Shown here piece after piece: positions 53,809 to 63,349 of a DNA stretch of 64,000 nt. Within the stretch, counting starts at the first letter, position 1; each line of letters starts with the position of its first letter. Origin of the DNA: Lachnospiraceae bacterium. GTDB taxonomy: Bacteria > Bacillota > Clostridia > Lachnospirales > Lachnospiraceae. The notes below the pieces were generated by a model. The model worked only from the letters and a program-made list of their open reading frames with translations. It was not told where the DNA came from and did no database searches. The position numbers and the translations under genes were made by a program. The stretch lies in the NCBI GenBank assembly GCA_024697225.1, contig JAILGA010000104.1:80994-144993 (forward strand), read 5' to 3'.

Positions 53809-56478
53809 TTATCCCTTCAGTATCTTTTCCAGCGCATCCCCGCAGGCTGCGATCGCCTTACCGATGCCGGAGGGATCCTTGCCTCCCGCCTGCGCCATGT
53901 TCGGCCTTCCGCCGCCGCCACCGCCCACAAGCGGAGCAACCGCTTTTATCAGGTTGCCTGCGTGGGCTCCTTCCTTCACGGCATCATCGGTAGCCATGAC
54001 CACCAGATTGACCTTGCCCTGGGTTTCCGAGAACAGAGCCACAACACCGCTCCCTATCTTTGTCTTGAGTTCGTCTCCCAGGTCTCTGAGCTTGTTCATA
54101 TCAACGCCCTTTACCTCGGTGGCGAGAAGTTTCATGCCCTCAACTTCCTTAACCTGGGACATCACGTCTCCAAGCGCTTCCTTTGCCTGTTTGGACTTCA
54201 GGCTCTCGTTTTCGGAGCGGATTGCCTTCAACTCATCCTGCAGCTTCTTTATCGCGGCGATAAGTCCGTCCGGAGTCGACTTCAAAAGCGCAGCCGCATC
54301 CCTGAGTTTCTTTTCCTCCTCGTCATAAAGAGCATACACGTTATCACCGGTCAGTGCCTCGATCCTGCGGACACCAGCAGCGACGCCGGATTCACTGAGT
54401 ATCTTAAAGCGGCCGATCTGGCCTGTCGCCTTCACATGAGTACCGCCGCAAAGCTCTGTAGAAAACTCTCCCATGGAGACCACGCGCACAGTCTCGCCGT
54501 ATTTCTCGCCAAAGAGTGCCATAGCGCCGGTCTTTTTGGCCTCCTCGAGGCTCATCTCCTTTGTCTCGACCGGAAGGTTCATGGTAATCCTCTCATTAAC
54601 CATCTTCTCGACCCTGGCGAGTTCTTCCTGTGTCATGGCACCGGAATGGCTGAAGTCAAATCGTGTCCTTAAAGGATCCTGATAAGAGCCGGCCTGCTCC
54701 ACATGGTCGCCCAGAACCTCTCTGAGAGCTCTCTGCATCAGATGCGTCGCACTGTGGTTTCTGCATATAGCCATGCGCCTTTCTTCATCGACCGCAAGCC
54801 GCACCCTGTCACCCTTCTTAAGGCTGCCCTTTTTCATCACGCCCCTGTGAACTATCCTTCCGCCAGCGGCATGTGATGTATCCGTGACCTCGAATATGGC
54901 GGTCTCACTGCCCTTTTGTCCGATGACGATCACACCGGTATCACCGGTCTGTCCGCCCATGGTGCCGTAGAACGGAGTGCGGTCCGTGATCACGAAGCCC
55001 TCGCTCTCCCCTGCAAGTTCGTCAGCAAGAGAATCACCCGCAGCTATGGCAAGGATCGTGCCGTCACTCACAAGTTCAGAATAACCCGTAAATTCGCTCT
55101 TAACGCTCTCGTCGAGAGCATCAAATATGCTGTCGTCGGCGGAGAGTTTGGCGGAGAAGTTCTGGTTTGCCCTGGCCTTCTGCTTCTGCTCCTCCATTGA
55201 TGCGGCAAAGCCCTCCTGGTCAACCTTCAGTCCCTCTTCTTCGGCGAGTTCGACAGTCAGTTCGACAGGGAAGCCGTAGGTGTCATAGAGGAAGAACGCC
55301 TCAGCGCCGCTTATGGTGTCCGCCTTCTGTTCTCTCTTCTCGGCGAGGATCTTCTTAAACTCGCGCATTCCGTTTTCAAGAGTGGACTCAAACCGCTCTA
55401 TCTCGCGCCCGAGCTCGGTGAGTACAAATTCCCTGTTCTTTTTGAGATTCTGATAGCTCTCCTCATAGACACCGATGTAAGCTTCGGCGACCGCCAGGAT
55501 ATCCTTTTTGCCGAGGTTCAGCGCGCGCGCATGTCTCACGGCACGCCTTATAAGTCTTCTCAAAATGTAACCGGCACCCGTGTTAGACGGCAAAAGCTTC
55601 GCAGGATCGCCGATGAGCATCACGGAGGTGCGCACATGATCCGCCAGTATCCTCATGGAGCGGGTGCTCTTTTCATCGGCATCGTATTTTATCCCGCTTG
55701 CCTTCTCGATAACAGCTATGGCCGGCGTATGCAGATCGATCCTGTATACATCGTCCAGGCCGTTTAAGAAAGCGAGTATCCTCTCAAGTCCCCAGCCCGT
55801 GTCGACGTTTTTCTGTGACAGGGGTGTCAGATGACCGTCATGATGCTTCTCATACTGCATAAAGACGTCATTTCCTATCTCCGTATACTTGCCGCAGTGG
55901 CAGCCGGGCTTGCAGTCGGGTCCGCAGGGCGGACGGTCGTCCACATAGAACATCTCGCTGTCCGGTCCGCAGGGGCCATACTCAAGTCCCCACCAGTTGT
56001 CATCCGCCGGCAGATAGTAAATGTTTTCGGGCTTAAATCCCGACTCGATGCGGTATTTTGCGCCCTCCTCATCCCTGGGCGCGTTTTCATCACCGGCAAA
56101 AACGGTGGCTGCCAGATGATCGGCATCAAAGCCGAAGACCTGCGTCAGAAGCTCAAAGCTCCACTGACATCTCTCTTTTTTGAAATAGTCCCCGAGGCTC
56201 CAGCTTCCAAGCATCTCAAAAAAGGTACCGTGGCTCTTGTCGCCGACGGAATCGATGTCGATCGTCCTGACACAGCCCTGAACATTGCAGAGTCTCGTGC
56301 CCATCGGATGCTTTTTGCCCAGAAGATACGGCATAAGGGGCTGCATGCCCGCCACGTTGAACATGACGCCTGTGGAGCCGTCGCTCACAAGCGACACGGC
56401 GCCGCAGTCCTTATGTCCCCTGTCGATGTAGAACTGCTTCCACATCTTTCTAAGCTCGTCGGATGTATACTGCTTCAT
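53809..56478 (-). CDS. alaS: Alanyl-tRNA synthetase
   Basis: Class II synthetase charging tRNA-Ala. The 889-aa protein begins with the aminoacylation core (FNVAGMQPLMPYLLGKKHP, LGSWSLGDYFK, NTGAGYILRRLIRRAVRHA). The editing domain has the zinc-binding motifs HSATHLMQRAL and ELCGGTHVKATG. The C-terminal oligomerisation/C-Ala domain ends GGGGGGRPNMAQAGGKDPSG. GGGAGG precedes ATG 56478. The gap from glyS is under 30 bp, too small for a T-box, so any regulation must act farther upstream. Confidence 0.97.
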   Translation of the reverse strand: MKQYTSDELRKMWKQFYIDRGHKDCGAVSLVSDGSTGVMFNVAGMQPLMPYLLGKKHPMGTRLCNVQGCVRTIDIDSVGDKSHGTFFEMLGSWSLGDYFKKERCQWSFELLTQVFGFDADHLAATVFAGDENAPRDEEGAKYRIESGFKPENIYYLPADDNWWGLEYGPCGPDSEMFYVDDRPPCGPDCKPGCHCGKYTEIGNDVFMQYEKHHDGHLTPLSQKNVDTGWGLERILAFLNGLDDVYRIDLHTPAIAVIEKASGIKYDADEKSTRSMRILADHVRTSVMLIGDPAKLLPSNTGAGYILRRLIRRAVRHARALNLGKKDILAVAEAYIGVYEESYQNLKKNREFVLTELGREIERFESTLENGMREFKKILAEKREQKADTISGAEAFFLYDTYGFPVELTVELAEEEGLKVDQEGFAASMEEQKQKARANQNFSAKLSADDSIFDALDESVKSEFTGYSELVSDGTILAIAAGDSLADELAGESEGFVITDRTPFYGTMGGQTGDTGVIVIGQKGSETAIFEVTDTSHAAGGRIVHRGVMKKGSLKKGDRVRLAVDEERRMAICRNHSATHLMQRALREVLGDHVEQAGSYQDPLRTRFDFSHSGAMTQEELARVEKMVNERITMNLPVETKEMSLEEAKKTGAMALFGEKYGETVRVVSMGEFSTELCGGTHVKATGQIGRFKILSESGVAAGVRRIEALTGDNVYALYDEEEKKLRDAAALLKSTPDGLIAAIKKLQDELKAIRSENESLKSKQAKEALGDVMSQVKEVEGMKLLATEVKGVDMNKLRDLGDELKTKIGSGVVALFSETQGKVNLVVMATDDAVKEGAHAGNLIKAVAPLVGGGGGGRPNMAQAGGKDPSGIGKAIAACGDALEKILKG

Positions 56479-56507
56479 ACGGAAAACCTCCCAAAAATAT
56501 GATCACA

Positions 56508-57914
56508 TTAAAAATCGAACTTGTCCGCAAAGAACTCCATGAGTCCGTCGATGGGGACCCTCACCTGCTCCATCGAATCGCGGAAGCGCACCGTCACCTG
56601 ATGATCCTCCTCGGAATCAAAGTCATATGTGACGCAGAAGGGTGTTCCTATCTCGTCCTGTCTGCGGTAGCGCTTTCCAATGTTCCCGCGGTCGTCAAAC
56701 TCGCAGTAGTACTTCTTTGCCAGCATGGAATACACCTTCTCCGCTCCCTCGTTGACCTTCTTTGAAAGAGGAAGCACACCGATCTTGACGGGTGCCAGCG
56801 CGGGATGGAAGTGCAGCACCGTTCTCATATCAGGCTTGTCCTCGGTGCCGATATTCTCCTCGTCATAAGCCGCGCACAAAAATGCAAGCGCGACCCTGTC
56901 AGCGCCCAGTGAGGGCTCGATGACGTAGGGCAGGTAACGCTCGTTCGTCGTGTCGTCAAAATAAGTCATATCCTCACCCGAGGTCTCCTGATGCCTTCCC
57001 AGATCGTAATCCGTGCGGTCCGCGATCCCCCAGAGTTCGCCCCAGCCGAAGGGGAAGAGGAATTCGATGTCGGTGGTATGCCTTGAGTAGAAGGCAAGCT
57101 CCGCCGGGTCGTGATCCCTTAGCCTTATCTCCTCCTCCTTAAGTCCAAGCGACAGAAGGAAATCCCTGCAGAACTTGCGCCAGTATTCAAACCACTCGTC
57201 GTCGGAGCCGGGCTGGCAGAAGAACTCCAGCTCCATCTGTTCGAACTCCCTGGTCCTGAAGGTGAAGTTTCCGGGCGTGATCTCGTTTCTGAAGGACTTG
57301 CCCACCTGGGCTATTCCGAAGGGGAGCTTCTTTCTTGAAGTCCTCTGCACATTCTTAAAGTTGACAAAGATGCCCTGTGCGGTCTCGGGGCGCAGATAGA
57401 CGGTATTCTTCGCGTCCTCGGTGACGCCCTGGAAGGTCTTGAACATCAGGTTGAACTGTCTGATATCTGTAAAATTGTGCTTTCCGCAGGTCGGGCAGGG
57501 CACGTTGTTGTCATCAATGAACTTCTTCATCTGTTCCTGAGTCCAGCCGTCGACTGAGGACTCAAGCGTGATGCCGTTCTCCTTTGCATAGCTCTCTATG
57601 AGCTGATCCGCGCGGAATCTCTCGTGGCACTCCCTGCAGTCCATGAGCGGATCGGAGAAGCCCGCCAGATGTCCGGAGGCCACCCAGGTCTGGGGATTCA
57701 TCAGGATAGCGCAGTCAACACCCACGTTGTAGGGCGACTCCTGGACAAATTTCTGCCACCAGGCCTTCTTTACGTTATTCTTGAATTCAACACCGAGATT
57801 TCCGTAATCCCAGGTATTCGCCAGTCCGCCGTATATCTCGGAGCCCGGGAATATAAAGCCCCTGCCCTTTGCAAGCGAAATGATCTTGTCCATTGTCTTT
57901 TCCTGTGCGTTCAT
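56508..57914 (-). CDS. glyS: Glycyl-tRNA synthetase, dimeric class II type
   Basis: The 468-aa single-chain GlyRS (alpha2 type, not the GlyQ/GlyS tetramer). It contains [57 protein letters not shown] (motif 2), [31 protein letters not shown] (motif 3) and the anticodon-binding C-terminus [13 protein letters not shown]. Cys-rich elements ([17 protein letters not shown]) match a zinc-binding insertion. AGGAGGAG precedes ATG 57914. It follows a lipoprotein gene by 43 bp and leads into alaS and proB, likely one transcript. Confidence 0.97.
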   Translation of the reverse strand: MNAQEKTMDKIISLAKGRGFIFPGSEIYGGLANTWDYGNLGVEFKNNVKKAWWQKFVQESPYNVGVDCAILMNPQTWVASGHLAGFSDPLMDCRECHERFRADQLIESYAKENGITLESSVDGWTQEQMKKFIDDNNVPCPTCGKHNFTDIRQFNLMFKTFQGVTEDAKNTVYLRPETAQGIFVNFKNVQRTSRKKLPFGIAQVGKSFRNEITPGNFTFRTREFEQMELEFFCQPGSDDEWFEYWRKFCRDFLLSLGLKEEEIRLRDHDPAELAFYSRHTTDIEFLFPFGWGELWGIADRTDYDLGRHQETSGEDMTYFDDTTNERYLPYVIEPSLGADRVALAFLCAAYDEENIGTEDKPDMRTVLHFHPALAPVKIGVLPLSKKVNEGAEKVYSMLAKKYYCEFDDRGNIGKRYRRQDEIGTPFCVTYDFDSEEDHQVTVRFRDSMEQVRVPIDGLMEFFADKFDF

Positions 57915-57957
57915 TTTCTCCTCCTGATATCACAATCACGTTTATTGTCCGTTGTCT

Positions 57958-58557
57958 TTATTTGACAAGCAAAAGTGCGCTTCTCCCCTCCGTCTCAGAC
58001 AGATCCGCCTCGGTCTCGGAAATGAGCTTTACCCCCTTTGATACCGCCAGTATCTTGTAAGGCGATACGACGCGGTCATGGCCGTCCGAAAAGATGACAT
58101 GCTTTTCCTTATCCTCCGGCGACACGTTATAGTCTTCACCTCCGCCGTTATCGAGCACAGAAGGGATCTCAAACCCGGAAAAGCCGGACTGTCTGACTGT
58201 CCCGAAGTACAGCGGCTCCCTGGTGAACTTCCCGTAGTCTTCGGTGCTTTTATAGGTCGTCCTGGTCCTGACCCTTCCGCCTTCCCTTGCGGCCTCAAGA
58301 AGCTTTATCGGCTCCTCCTCACCGCTCTCACTGTTATATTCCGCAATATCGCTCTCGATTATCTGTTTCAGCTCGTCCAGGTCGTAGTAATCCTCGGCAA
58401 AGTCCTCGACAACAACCTCGAGCACACTTCCGTCGGCGTTTATCCCGATGGTCGTAGCCGTCACGTCCTCGCCCGTCCACTCCGGCGAGCCGCAGGAAGC
58501 AAGGCTCAGCGCCAGCAGAACTCCCATTCCCGCACTTATGATACCGCCTTTTCTCAT
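57958..58557 (-). CDS. Hypothetical lipoprotein, 199 aa
   Basis: Small surface lipoprotein of unknown function. The signal peptide ends at the lipobox LSLASC (Cys about residue 22). The mature part has GINADGSVLEVVVEDFAEDY and DLDELKQIIESDIAEYN, a helix found in several clostridial lipoproteins of unknown role, then a beta-rich region and HVIFSDGHDRVVSPYK. No enzymatic motif is visible. It has its own consensus promoter with an inverted repeat in the spacer and is the first gene of the lipoprotein-glyS-alaS-proB group. Confidence 0.75.
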   Translation of the reverse strand: MRKGGIISAGMGVLLALSLASCGSPEWTGEDVTATTIGINADGSVLEVVVEDFAEDYYDLDELKQIIESDIAEYNSESGEEEPIKLLEAAREGGRVRTRTTYKSTEDYGKFTREPLYFGTVRQSGFSGFEIPSVLDNGGGEDYNVSPEDKEKHVIFSDGHDRVVSPYKILAVSKGVKLISETEADLSETEGRSALLLVK

Positions 58558-58617
58558 ATCGGATATATCTCCACCGCGGTGTTATCCGCGCATAACTGTC
58601 AAAATGTCCAAAAGGAA

Positions 58618-58646
58618 ATTGTATCAGAGACCGGACGGTCTTTCAA
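58618..58646 (-). promoter_or_regulatory. Promoter with inverted repeat for lipoprotein-glyS group
   Basis: The minus strand has TTGAAA (58646-58641), 17-bp spacer and TACAAT (58623-58618). The spacer holds the inverted repeat AGACCG-N2-CGGTCT (58628-58641), placed where a repressor could block RNA polymerase. A small hairpin CGCGG/CCGCG lies in the leader ahead of the ribosome site. Confidence 0.65.
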
Positions 58647-58656
58647 TAGGATTTGA

Positions 58657-59763
58657 TCAGAACCTGGCGTCCAGGGTCCGCATCAGTTCATCAAAGACAT
58701 CCCCGTTGTGTCTTATCCTTTTTTCGCACATGGAAAGGATGCTCGATCGCATCATGGTATCGAGTCTTCCCTCTTCAAACGACAGAAGTTCAAAGAGGAG
58801 CACAATGTTAAGATTTATCGCGGCCTCTTTTATCCTTCTGAGGAATGAATAATCCTCATAGGTCTCATACCACGAGCGCATCAGACAGTAGGCAAAATAA
58901 CTCTTCGCGGCGTTTAGCCTGCTCCTCCCCTCCGCACCCTCAAAGAATCTCCCAAACATCTCTTCGAGTTTTTTCTGCCCCTCGATCTCGGTCATCCTGT
59001 CAAAGATGCGGTAGTAGCGCCTGCACATCCTGTAGAGCGAAGGCTCCGAGAGCCGCAGGATATCCTCAAAAAAGCAGGTGCTCATGAGCTCGTTCAAAAG
59101 CATTATGGAAAAGGGAAATAATCTGATCCTGTGAAGTCCTCCCTCGGCTGTCTTTAAGATATCGTTCTGTCTTCTCTTTGCGGCATCCGCCAGCTCAAAG
59201 ATGAGATCGTCAAGATCCTCGGGCGAGGATATCACGCCGTCAAGAATGCGCGATATGGTCACGTCCCTTAGCGCGGTGAGCTCATTAAGAAACTCCGGGT
59301 CGTCATTGTCGCCCGCCCGCTCTTCAATCCATTCGCCGTCCGACTCCGTCCATGCCAGACCCGCACCGCCCCCTCCCGATGCCTCAATAAAGAGTCTTGC
59401 GGCCTCGATGCACGTCAGATCGAGAGTCTGTTCCACAAAAGCTCCGGTATTTGCCCATTCTCTGGGAAAGGATCTGCACACAGAGGGTATGAAGTTCTCG
59501 CCCCTCTTCTTCTGAAGAGAGCACAATCCGTCGGGATCGTGCATGGGACATCTGAGAAGATATCTGCTAAAATGCGGGTCCTCCCTGCCTCCGGAGAGCG
59601 AGCAGCGAAGTCTCAGGCCAAGGAGCCCCCGTGTCTTTTTGTACTCCTTTGCAAGCTCATCCTCCACGGGCACCTTCCACCCGTGGCAGCAGTTCAGCGG
59701 GCATTTTGTTCCCAGGCACCTGAAGCTGTCATAAAATGCGATCTTTCTGATCCTTGTATTCAC
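58657..59763 (-). CDS. FliB-like (flagellin lysine-N-methylase family) protein
   Basis: The 368-aa protein has the FliB/YkgJ-type cysteine cluster: CLGTKCPLNCCHGWKV near residue 17, LLRCPMHDPDGLCSLQKKRG near 70-90 and IPSVCRSFPREW, plus a later Cys in LTCIEAARLF. These likely bind iron or an Fe-S cluster. FliB methylates flagellin lysines in Salmonella; clostridia carry many homologues outside flagellar loci, and no flagellar gene is in this window, so the substrate is uncertain. The start is GTG 59763 with GAGAGG upstream. It is downstream of proA by 13 bp. Confidence 0.82.
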   Translation of the reverse strand: MNTRIRKIAFYDSFRCLGTKCPLNCCHGWKVPVEDELAKEYKKTRGLLGLRLRCSLSGGREDPHFSRYLLRCPMHDPDGLCSLQKKRGENFIPSVCRSFPREWANTGAFVEQTLDLTCIEAARLFIEASGGGGAGLAWTESDGEWIEERAGDNDDPEFLNELTALRDVTISRILDGVISSPEDLDDLIFELADAAKRRQNDILKTAEGGLHRIRLFPFSIMLLNELMSTCFFEDILRLSEPSLYRMCRRYYRIFDRMTEIEGQKKLEEMFGRFFEGAEGRSRLNAAKSYFAYCLMRSWYETYEDYSFLRRIKEAAINLNIVLLFELLSFEEGRLDTMMRSSILSMCEKRIRHNGDVFDELMRTLDARF

Positions 59764-59776
59764 ACGCCTCTCACAC

Positions 59777-61069
59777 TTAAAGTCTGTCCCTGAAGTTAAA
59801 GCTTCTTGTGCCTTCGGCGTACTCTTTTACGCACTGTCCCGAGCCCTCGAGGATATATTTATAGCTTGTTAAGCCCTCAAGACCCACGGGTCCCCTGGCG
59901 TGAAGCTTGCCGGTGCTGATCCCCACCTCCGCACCGAAGCCGTATCTGAAACCGTCCGAGAACCTTGTCGAGCAGTTCCTGTAGACCCCCGCGGAGTCGA
60001 CCATTGAGAAGAAATACTGCGCAGCCTTGTCATCAGCTGTTATTATGGAATCAGTGTGATGGGATCCGTACCTGTTTATGTGCTCACAGGCCTCTTTCAC
60101 GCCAGACACCACCGCCACTGCAAGAGTCAGTTCACCGTACTCCCTTCTGTATTCGCCCGGATCCTCAAACACCTCGTCCAGCCCTGCATATCCCGCGGCC
60201 TTTTTATCGCCTCTGACTTTAACATTGGCATCGTGCAGCGCCGATACGAGTTCAGGCAGAAATGATGACGCGATACTCTCGTTCACCAGTACGGTTTCTG
60301 CGGCATTGCACGCAGCCGGATACTGTATCTTCGCATCCACCGCAATGCTCTTTGCCATTTCCGTGTCGGCAGAAGCATCGACATAAATGTGACATATGCC
60401 GTCGGCGTGTCCCATTACGGGTATGGCTGTATTGTCCATGATATGCTTCACAAAGGCATTGGAACCCCTTGGTATTATCAGGTCGACATCGCCGTCAAGC
60501 TTTAATATCTCATCGATCTCAGAGTGTGATGATACCCTTATCATCACGTTGTCCGGTATCGCAGCGACTTCGGACACAGCCGTCCGCAGTATCTCAAAGA
60601 GCACCCCGTTCGTGTTCTCGGCTTCCTTTCCGCCCTTTAATATCGCGCAGTTTCCGCTCTTCATGCACAGACCCGAGATCTGCACCAGGGCATCGGGTCT
60701 CGCCTCAAATATGACACCGATAACGCCTATTGGTGTGGTAACTCTCTTTAGCACCAGCCCGTCATCGAGTTCTCTCTCCAGCGTCACATGTCCTATGGGA
60801 TCCGGCAGTTCAGAGAGCTGCTTCAAGCCCTCCGTGCAGGCCATGAGCTTTGAATCATCGAATTTGAGCCTCTTTATAAGCGCTTCTTTAAGACCCGAAG
60901 ACTCTGCCGCCTTCATATCCTCCGCATTTGCGGCAAATATTCTCTCCCTGTTATCCGCAAGTGCCTTCGCCATGGCGGAAAGTGCCCTGTTCCTGTCATC
61001 CGCGGATACAGCGGCAAGAGCCGGTGCCGCAAGCTTCATTTCATGTACGGTTTCTCTCAATGTGCCCAT
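59777..61069 (-). CDS. proA: Gamma-glutamyl phosphate reductase
   Basis: NADPH-dependent reduction of glutamyl-5-phosphate to the semialdehyde in proline synthesis. The 430-aa aldehyde-dehydrogenase-fold protein has TTPIGVIGVIFEARPDALVQ, LKGGKEAENTN, IPRGSNAFVKHIMDNTAIPV, GICHIYVDASAD, the catalytic Cys region QYPAACNAAETVLV, and RFSDGFRYGFGAEVGISTGK. GAGAGG precedes ATG 61069. It is separated from proB by about 6 kb. Upstream neighbours are the C39-like protein and nhaC. Confidence 0.97.
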   Translation of the reverse strand: MGTLRETVHEMKLAAPALAAVSADDRNRALSAMAKALADNRERIFAANAEDMKAAESSGLKEALIKRLKFDDSKLMACTEGLKQLSELPDPIGHVTLERELDDGLVLKRVTTPIGVIGVIFEARPDALVQISGLCMKSGNCAILKGGKEAENTNGVLFEILRTAVSEVAAIPDNVMIRVSSHSEIDEILKLDGDVDLIIPRGSNAFVKHIMDNTAIPVMGHADGICHIYVDASADTEMAKSIAVDAKIQYPAACNAAETVLVNESIASSFLPELVSALHDANVKVRGDKKAAGYAGLDEVFEDPGEYRREYGELTLAVAVVSGVKEACEHINRYGSHHTDSIITADDKAAQYFFSMVDSAGVYRNCSTRFSDGFRYGFGAEVGISTGKLHARGPVGLEGLTSYKYILEGSGQCVKEYAEGTRSFNFRDRL

Positions 61070-61125
61070 CCTGCCTACCTCTCAGATTATATCCTTCCTG
61101 TCATCCGTTTCGCGGGTGTCCTGCC

Positions 61126-61749
61126 TTATGCGGTCCGTCTCACACCCACAGCCATGGAGTGCTCCTCTTTGTGTCTTTTTTCAACGAGTTCCCTGTCGCT
61201 TGTGACAACGCCGTTGTTCGTCCACGGATCGTTATAGATAAGCTTATCCTTATCATATCCAACGAGCAGCACGCAGTGCTCGTTTGAGATCCAGTGGAAA
61301 GTATCCCCGGTACCGCTTATCCGCCAGTCAGGTCCCTGTATCGTCTCCTTCAGGTCAATGCTTGTCCAGAATACCACCGGCATATCGCGGTCTATGTAAT
61401 CCGTAAGTATAGTTTCGACAGGGACATCCGTCAGATCGACCACCTCGTACTCACCGGCAAGTCCCCTTTGCAAAAATGCCTTCTCAAGCGCCCTCTTTAT
61501 CACACCGGAATAGCAGCCGAAGCTCTCCGGATCGGTGGGATCACCTGCAAAGAAGAGCCGCGGATCAGGTCCCTCGAGACCGCCGTCCGATAGCCTTTTC
61601 ATCGGTCTTTTCCCAAGACACCCGTCAACAAAATCCTTCACACCTATGTCAATTCCCAGAAAATTAAGCAACATGACCGCGGACACGGTCTCACATCCTG
61701 TGGGCCAGTCCGCGGTCTGATCGATGTACGGCGCGTTTATTAACTTCAC
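61126..61749 (-). CDS. C39-like cysteine peptidase family protein, cytosolic
   Basis: The 207-aa protein matches the peptidase C39-like (C39_2) fold. The catalytic Cys is in QTADWPTGCETVSAVMLLNF near residue 19, the His in HWISNEHCVLLVGYD near 158, followed by IYNDPWTNNG with the Asn/Asp. It lacks a signal peptide and membrane segments, so it appears cytosolic, unlike most C39 proteins that act on secreted peptides. The start GTG 61749 overlaps the nhaC stop (GTGA), indicating tight coupling with the antiporter. Its substrate is unknown. Confidence 0.78.
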   Translation of the reverse strand: MKLINAPYIDQTADWPTGCETVSAVMLLNFLGIDIGVKDFVDGCLGKRPMKRLSDGGLEGPDPRLFFAGDPTDPESFGCYSGVIKRALEKAFLQRGLAGEYEVVDLTDVPVETILTDYIDRDMPVVFWTSIDLKETIQGPDWRISGTGDTFHWISNEHCVLLVGYDKDKLIYNDPWTNNGVVTSDRELVEKRHKEEHSMAVGVRRTA

Positions 61750-63251
61750 GCCGGCTGCTTCTTAAGCTCTCTCGCCCTGATAAAGAACAGCGCACCGACA
61801 AGAAGCGCTGCGCTCAAAAGGAGCGTGATAAGCCAGTTTCTGGTAATACCGGCGATGATGTAGCCGATCACACACACAACTCCTACCACAGCGGCATACT
61901 GCATCTGCGTCTGGACGTGATTGATGTGATTGGACTGTGCGCCGGAGGACGACATGATCGTCGTATCGGAAATCGGTGATACGTGGTCGCCGCAGACAGC
62001 GCCCGCGAGGATGGCGGAAACGGCTATGACCATCATCTTGTCATCAACACCCGAGAAAATGGACACCACGATGGGCACCAGTATTGCAAAGGTTCCCCAT
62101 GAGGTTCCTGTCGAGAACGCAAGGAACAGCGCTATCGCAAACATTATCGCAGGGATAAATACCGATGCGGTGGCATCGCCCACGACACCGTTCACAAAAT
62201 CAGCTATGCCCAGATTGTCTCCCATGCCCTTAAGCGTCCAGGCAAAGGTCAGGATCAGTATGGCGGGGAGCATGAGCTTTCCGCCGTCGGCAAGAGATCC
62301 CATGAAATCCTTGAAAGAAACTATCTTTCTGGGGATATACAGGATCGCCATCACGATGATGGTTATGACTGTCGCAAAGATAAGGCTGATCTCGGCGTCG
62401 CAGTTTGCGAATGCATCGATGATATTGGTCTCGCCCGCAAGGAAGCCTGTGTAGATCATGGCAAATACGGCAGATGCGATGAGAAGTATAACCGGAAGCA
62501 CCAGATCGATGACCTTTCCGTTGGGATTGAACTTCTTGTCTGCCTCGGCCATATCCTTAAACTCCTCGCCGCCTGAGGTGAACAGGTCACCCTTTGCCGC
62601 ATTCTCCTCATGCTTCTTCATAAGGCCGAAATCGATATTAAAACCGACGATCACAAGGATCATGATGATAGTGAGAAGCGCGTAAAGATTGTACGGAATT
62701 GTGCTAAGGAATAACTGAAATCCCGTTAATGAGCTGTCCTCGGGTACATAGGAATTGACTGCTGCAGCCCATGAAGAAATGGGAGCTATGATGCAGATAG
62801 GAGCGGCCGTCGCGTCGATGATGTATGCGAGCTTCGCACGGCTCACCTTATACTTGTCCGTTATGGGGCGCATGACCGAGCCAACGGTCAGGCAGTTGAA
62901 ATAGTCATCCACGAAGATCAGGACACCCAGTCCGAAGGTTGCATACAGCGCGCTCCTCTTGGATTTGATCCTCTTTGATGCCCAGTTGCCGTATGCTGCT
63001 GACCCGCCGGATCTCGACAGAAGCATGACTATCATTCCGAGAAGCACATCAAAGATTATGATGTTCAGGTCAATTGAATCAGCCATGGTGGTGAACAGTA
63101 CCTCAAATGTGCCCCACGGATGGAATCCCGCTGTAAACAGCGCTCCAAGGAGCACACCTATGAACATGGAACTGTAGACCTCCTTAGTGATGAGCGCCAG
63201 CACTATTGCCACGATCGGCGGCACTATCGCCCAAAATGTACCGTAAAACAT
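61746..63251 (-). CDS. Na+/H+ antiporter NhaC family
   Basis: The 501-aa integral membrane protein has about 12 hydrophobic segments. NhaC-family features include LITKEVYSSMFIGVLLGALF, FVDDYFNCLTVGSVMRPITD with conserved Asp-Asp, IIAPISSWAAAV, FSTGTSWGTFAILVPI and AILAGAVCGDHVSPISDTTIMSS (conserved Asp/His). Such proteins exchange Na+ for H+, or in related MleN types Na+/lactate for H+/malate, so the exact substrate is not sure. GGAGG precedes ATG 63251. It is read from a TTGACA-N17-TATCAT promoter. Confidence 0.88.
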   Translation of the reverse strand: MFYGTFWAIVPPIVAIVLALITKEVYSSMFIGVLLGALFTAGFHPWGTFEVLFTTMADSIDLNIIIFDVLLGMIVMLLSRSGGSAAYGNWASKRIKSKRSALYATFGLGVLIFVDDYFNCLTVGSVMRPITDKYKVSRAKLAYIIDATAAPICIIAPISSWAAAVNSYVPEDSSLTGFQLFLSTIPYNLYALLTIIMILVIVGFNIDFGLMKKHEENAAKGDLFTSGGEEFKDMAEADKKFNPNGKVIDLVLPVILLIASAVFAMIYTGFLAGETNIIDAFANCDAEISLIFATVITIIVMAILYIPRKIVSFKDFMGSLADGGKLMLPAILILTFAWTLKGMGDNLGIADFVNGVVGDATASVFIPAIMFAIALFLAFSTGTSWGTFAILVPIVVSIFSGVDDKMMVIAVSAILAGAVCGDHVSPISDTTIMSSSGAQSNHINHVQTQMQYAAVVGVVCVIGYIIAGITRNWLITLLLSAALLVGALFFIRARELKKQPA

Positions 63252-63293
63252 AAGCTCTTCCTCCTCTCCGCCCCCAATGGGCTACGAAATATT

Positions 63294-63322
63294 ATGATAA
63301 CCATTTCCTGCGCACTTGTCAA
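63294..63322 (-). promoter_or_regulatory. nhaC promoter
   Basis: The minus strand has TTGACA (63322-63317), 17-bp spacer, TATCAT (63299-63294). Its -35 overlaps by five bases the -35 of the plus-strand promoter for the ncRNA. The leader is about 36 nt. Confidence 0.7.
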
Positions 63323-63345
63323 AAAAAAGACGGATATGATAAAAT
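63316..63345 (+). promoter_or_regulatory. Promoter for probable 6S RNA
   Basis: TTGTCA (63316-63321), 18-bp spacer, TAAAAT (63340-63345). Transcription should start at about 63350, exactly at the 5' strand of the long closing stem of the RNA. Confidence 0.55.
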
Positions 63346-63349
63346 ATTA

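Noticed and set aside
56479..56507. Possible T-box riboswitch before alaS or glyS.
   Set aside because: The gaps (29 and 43 bp) are far too short, and no T-box sequence is present.
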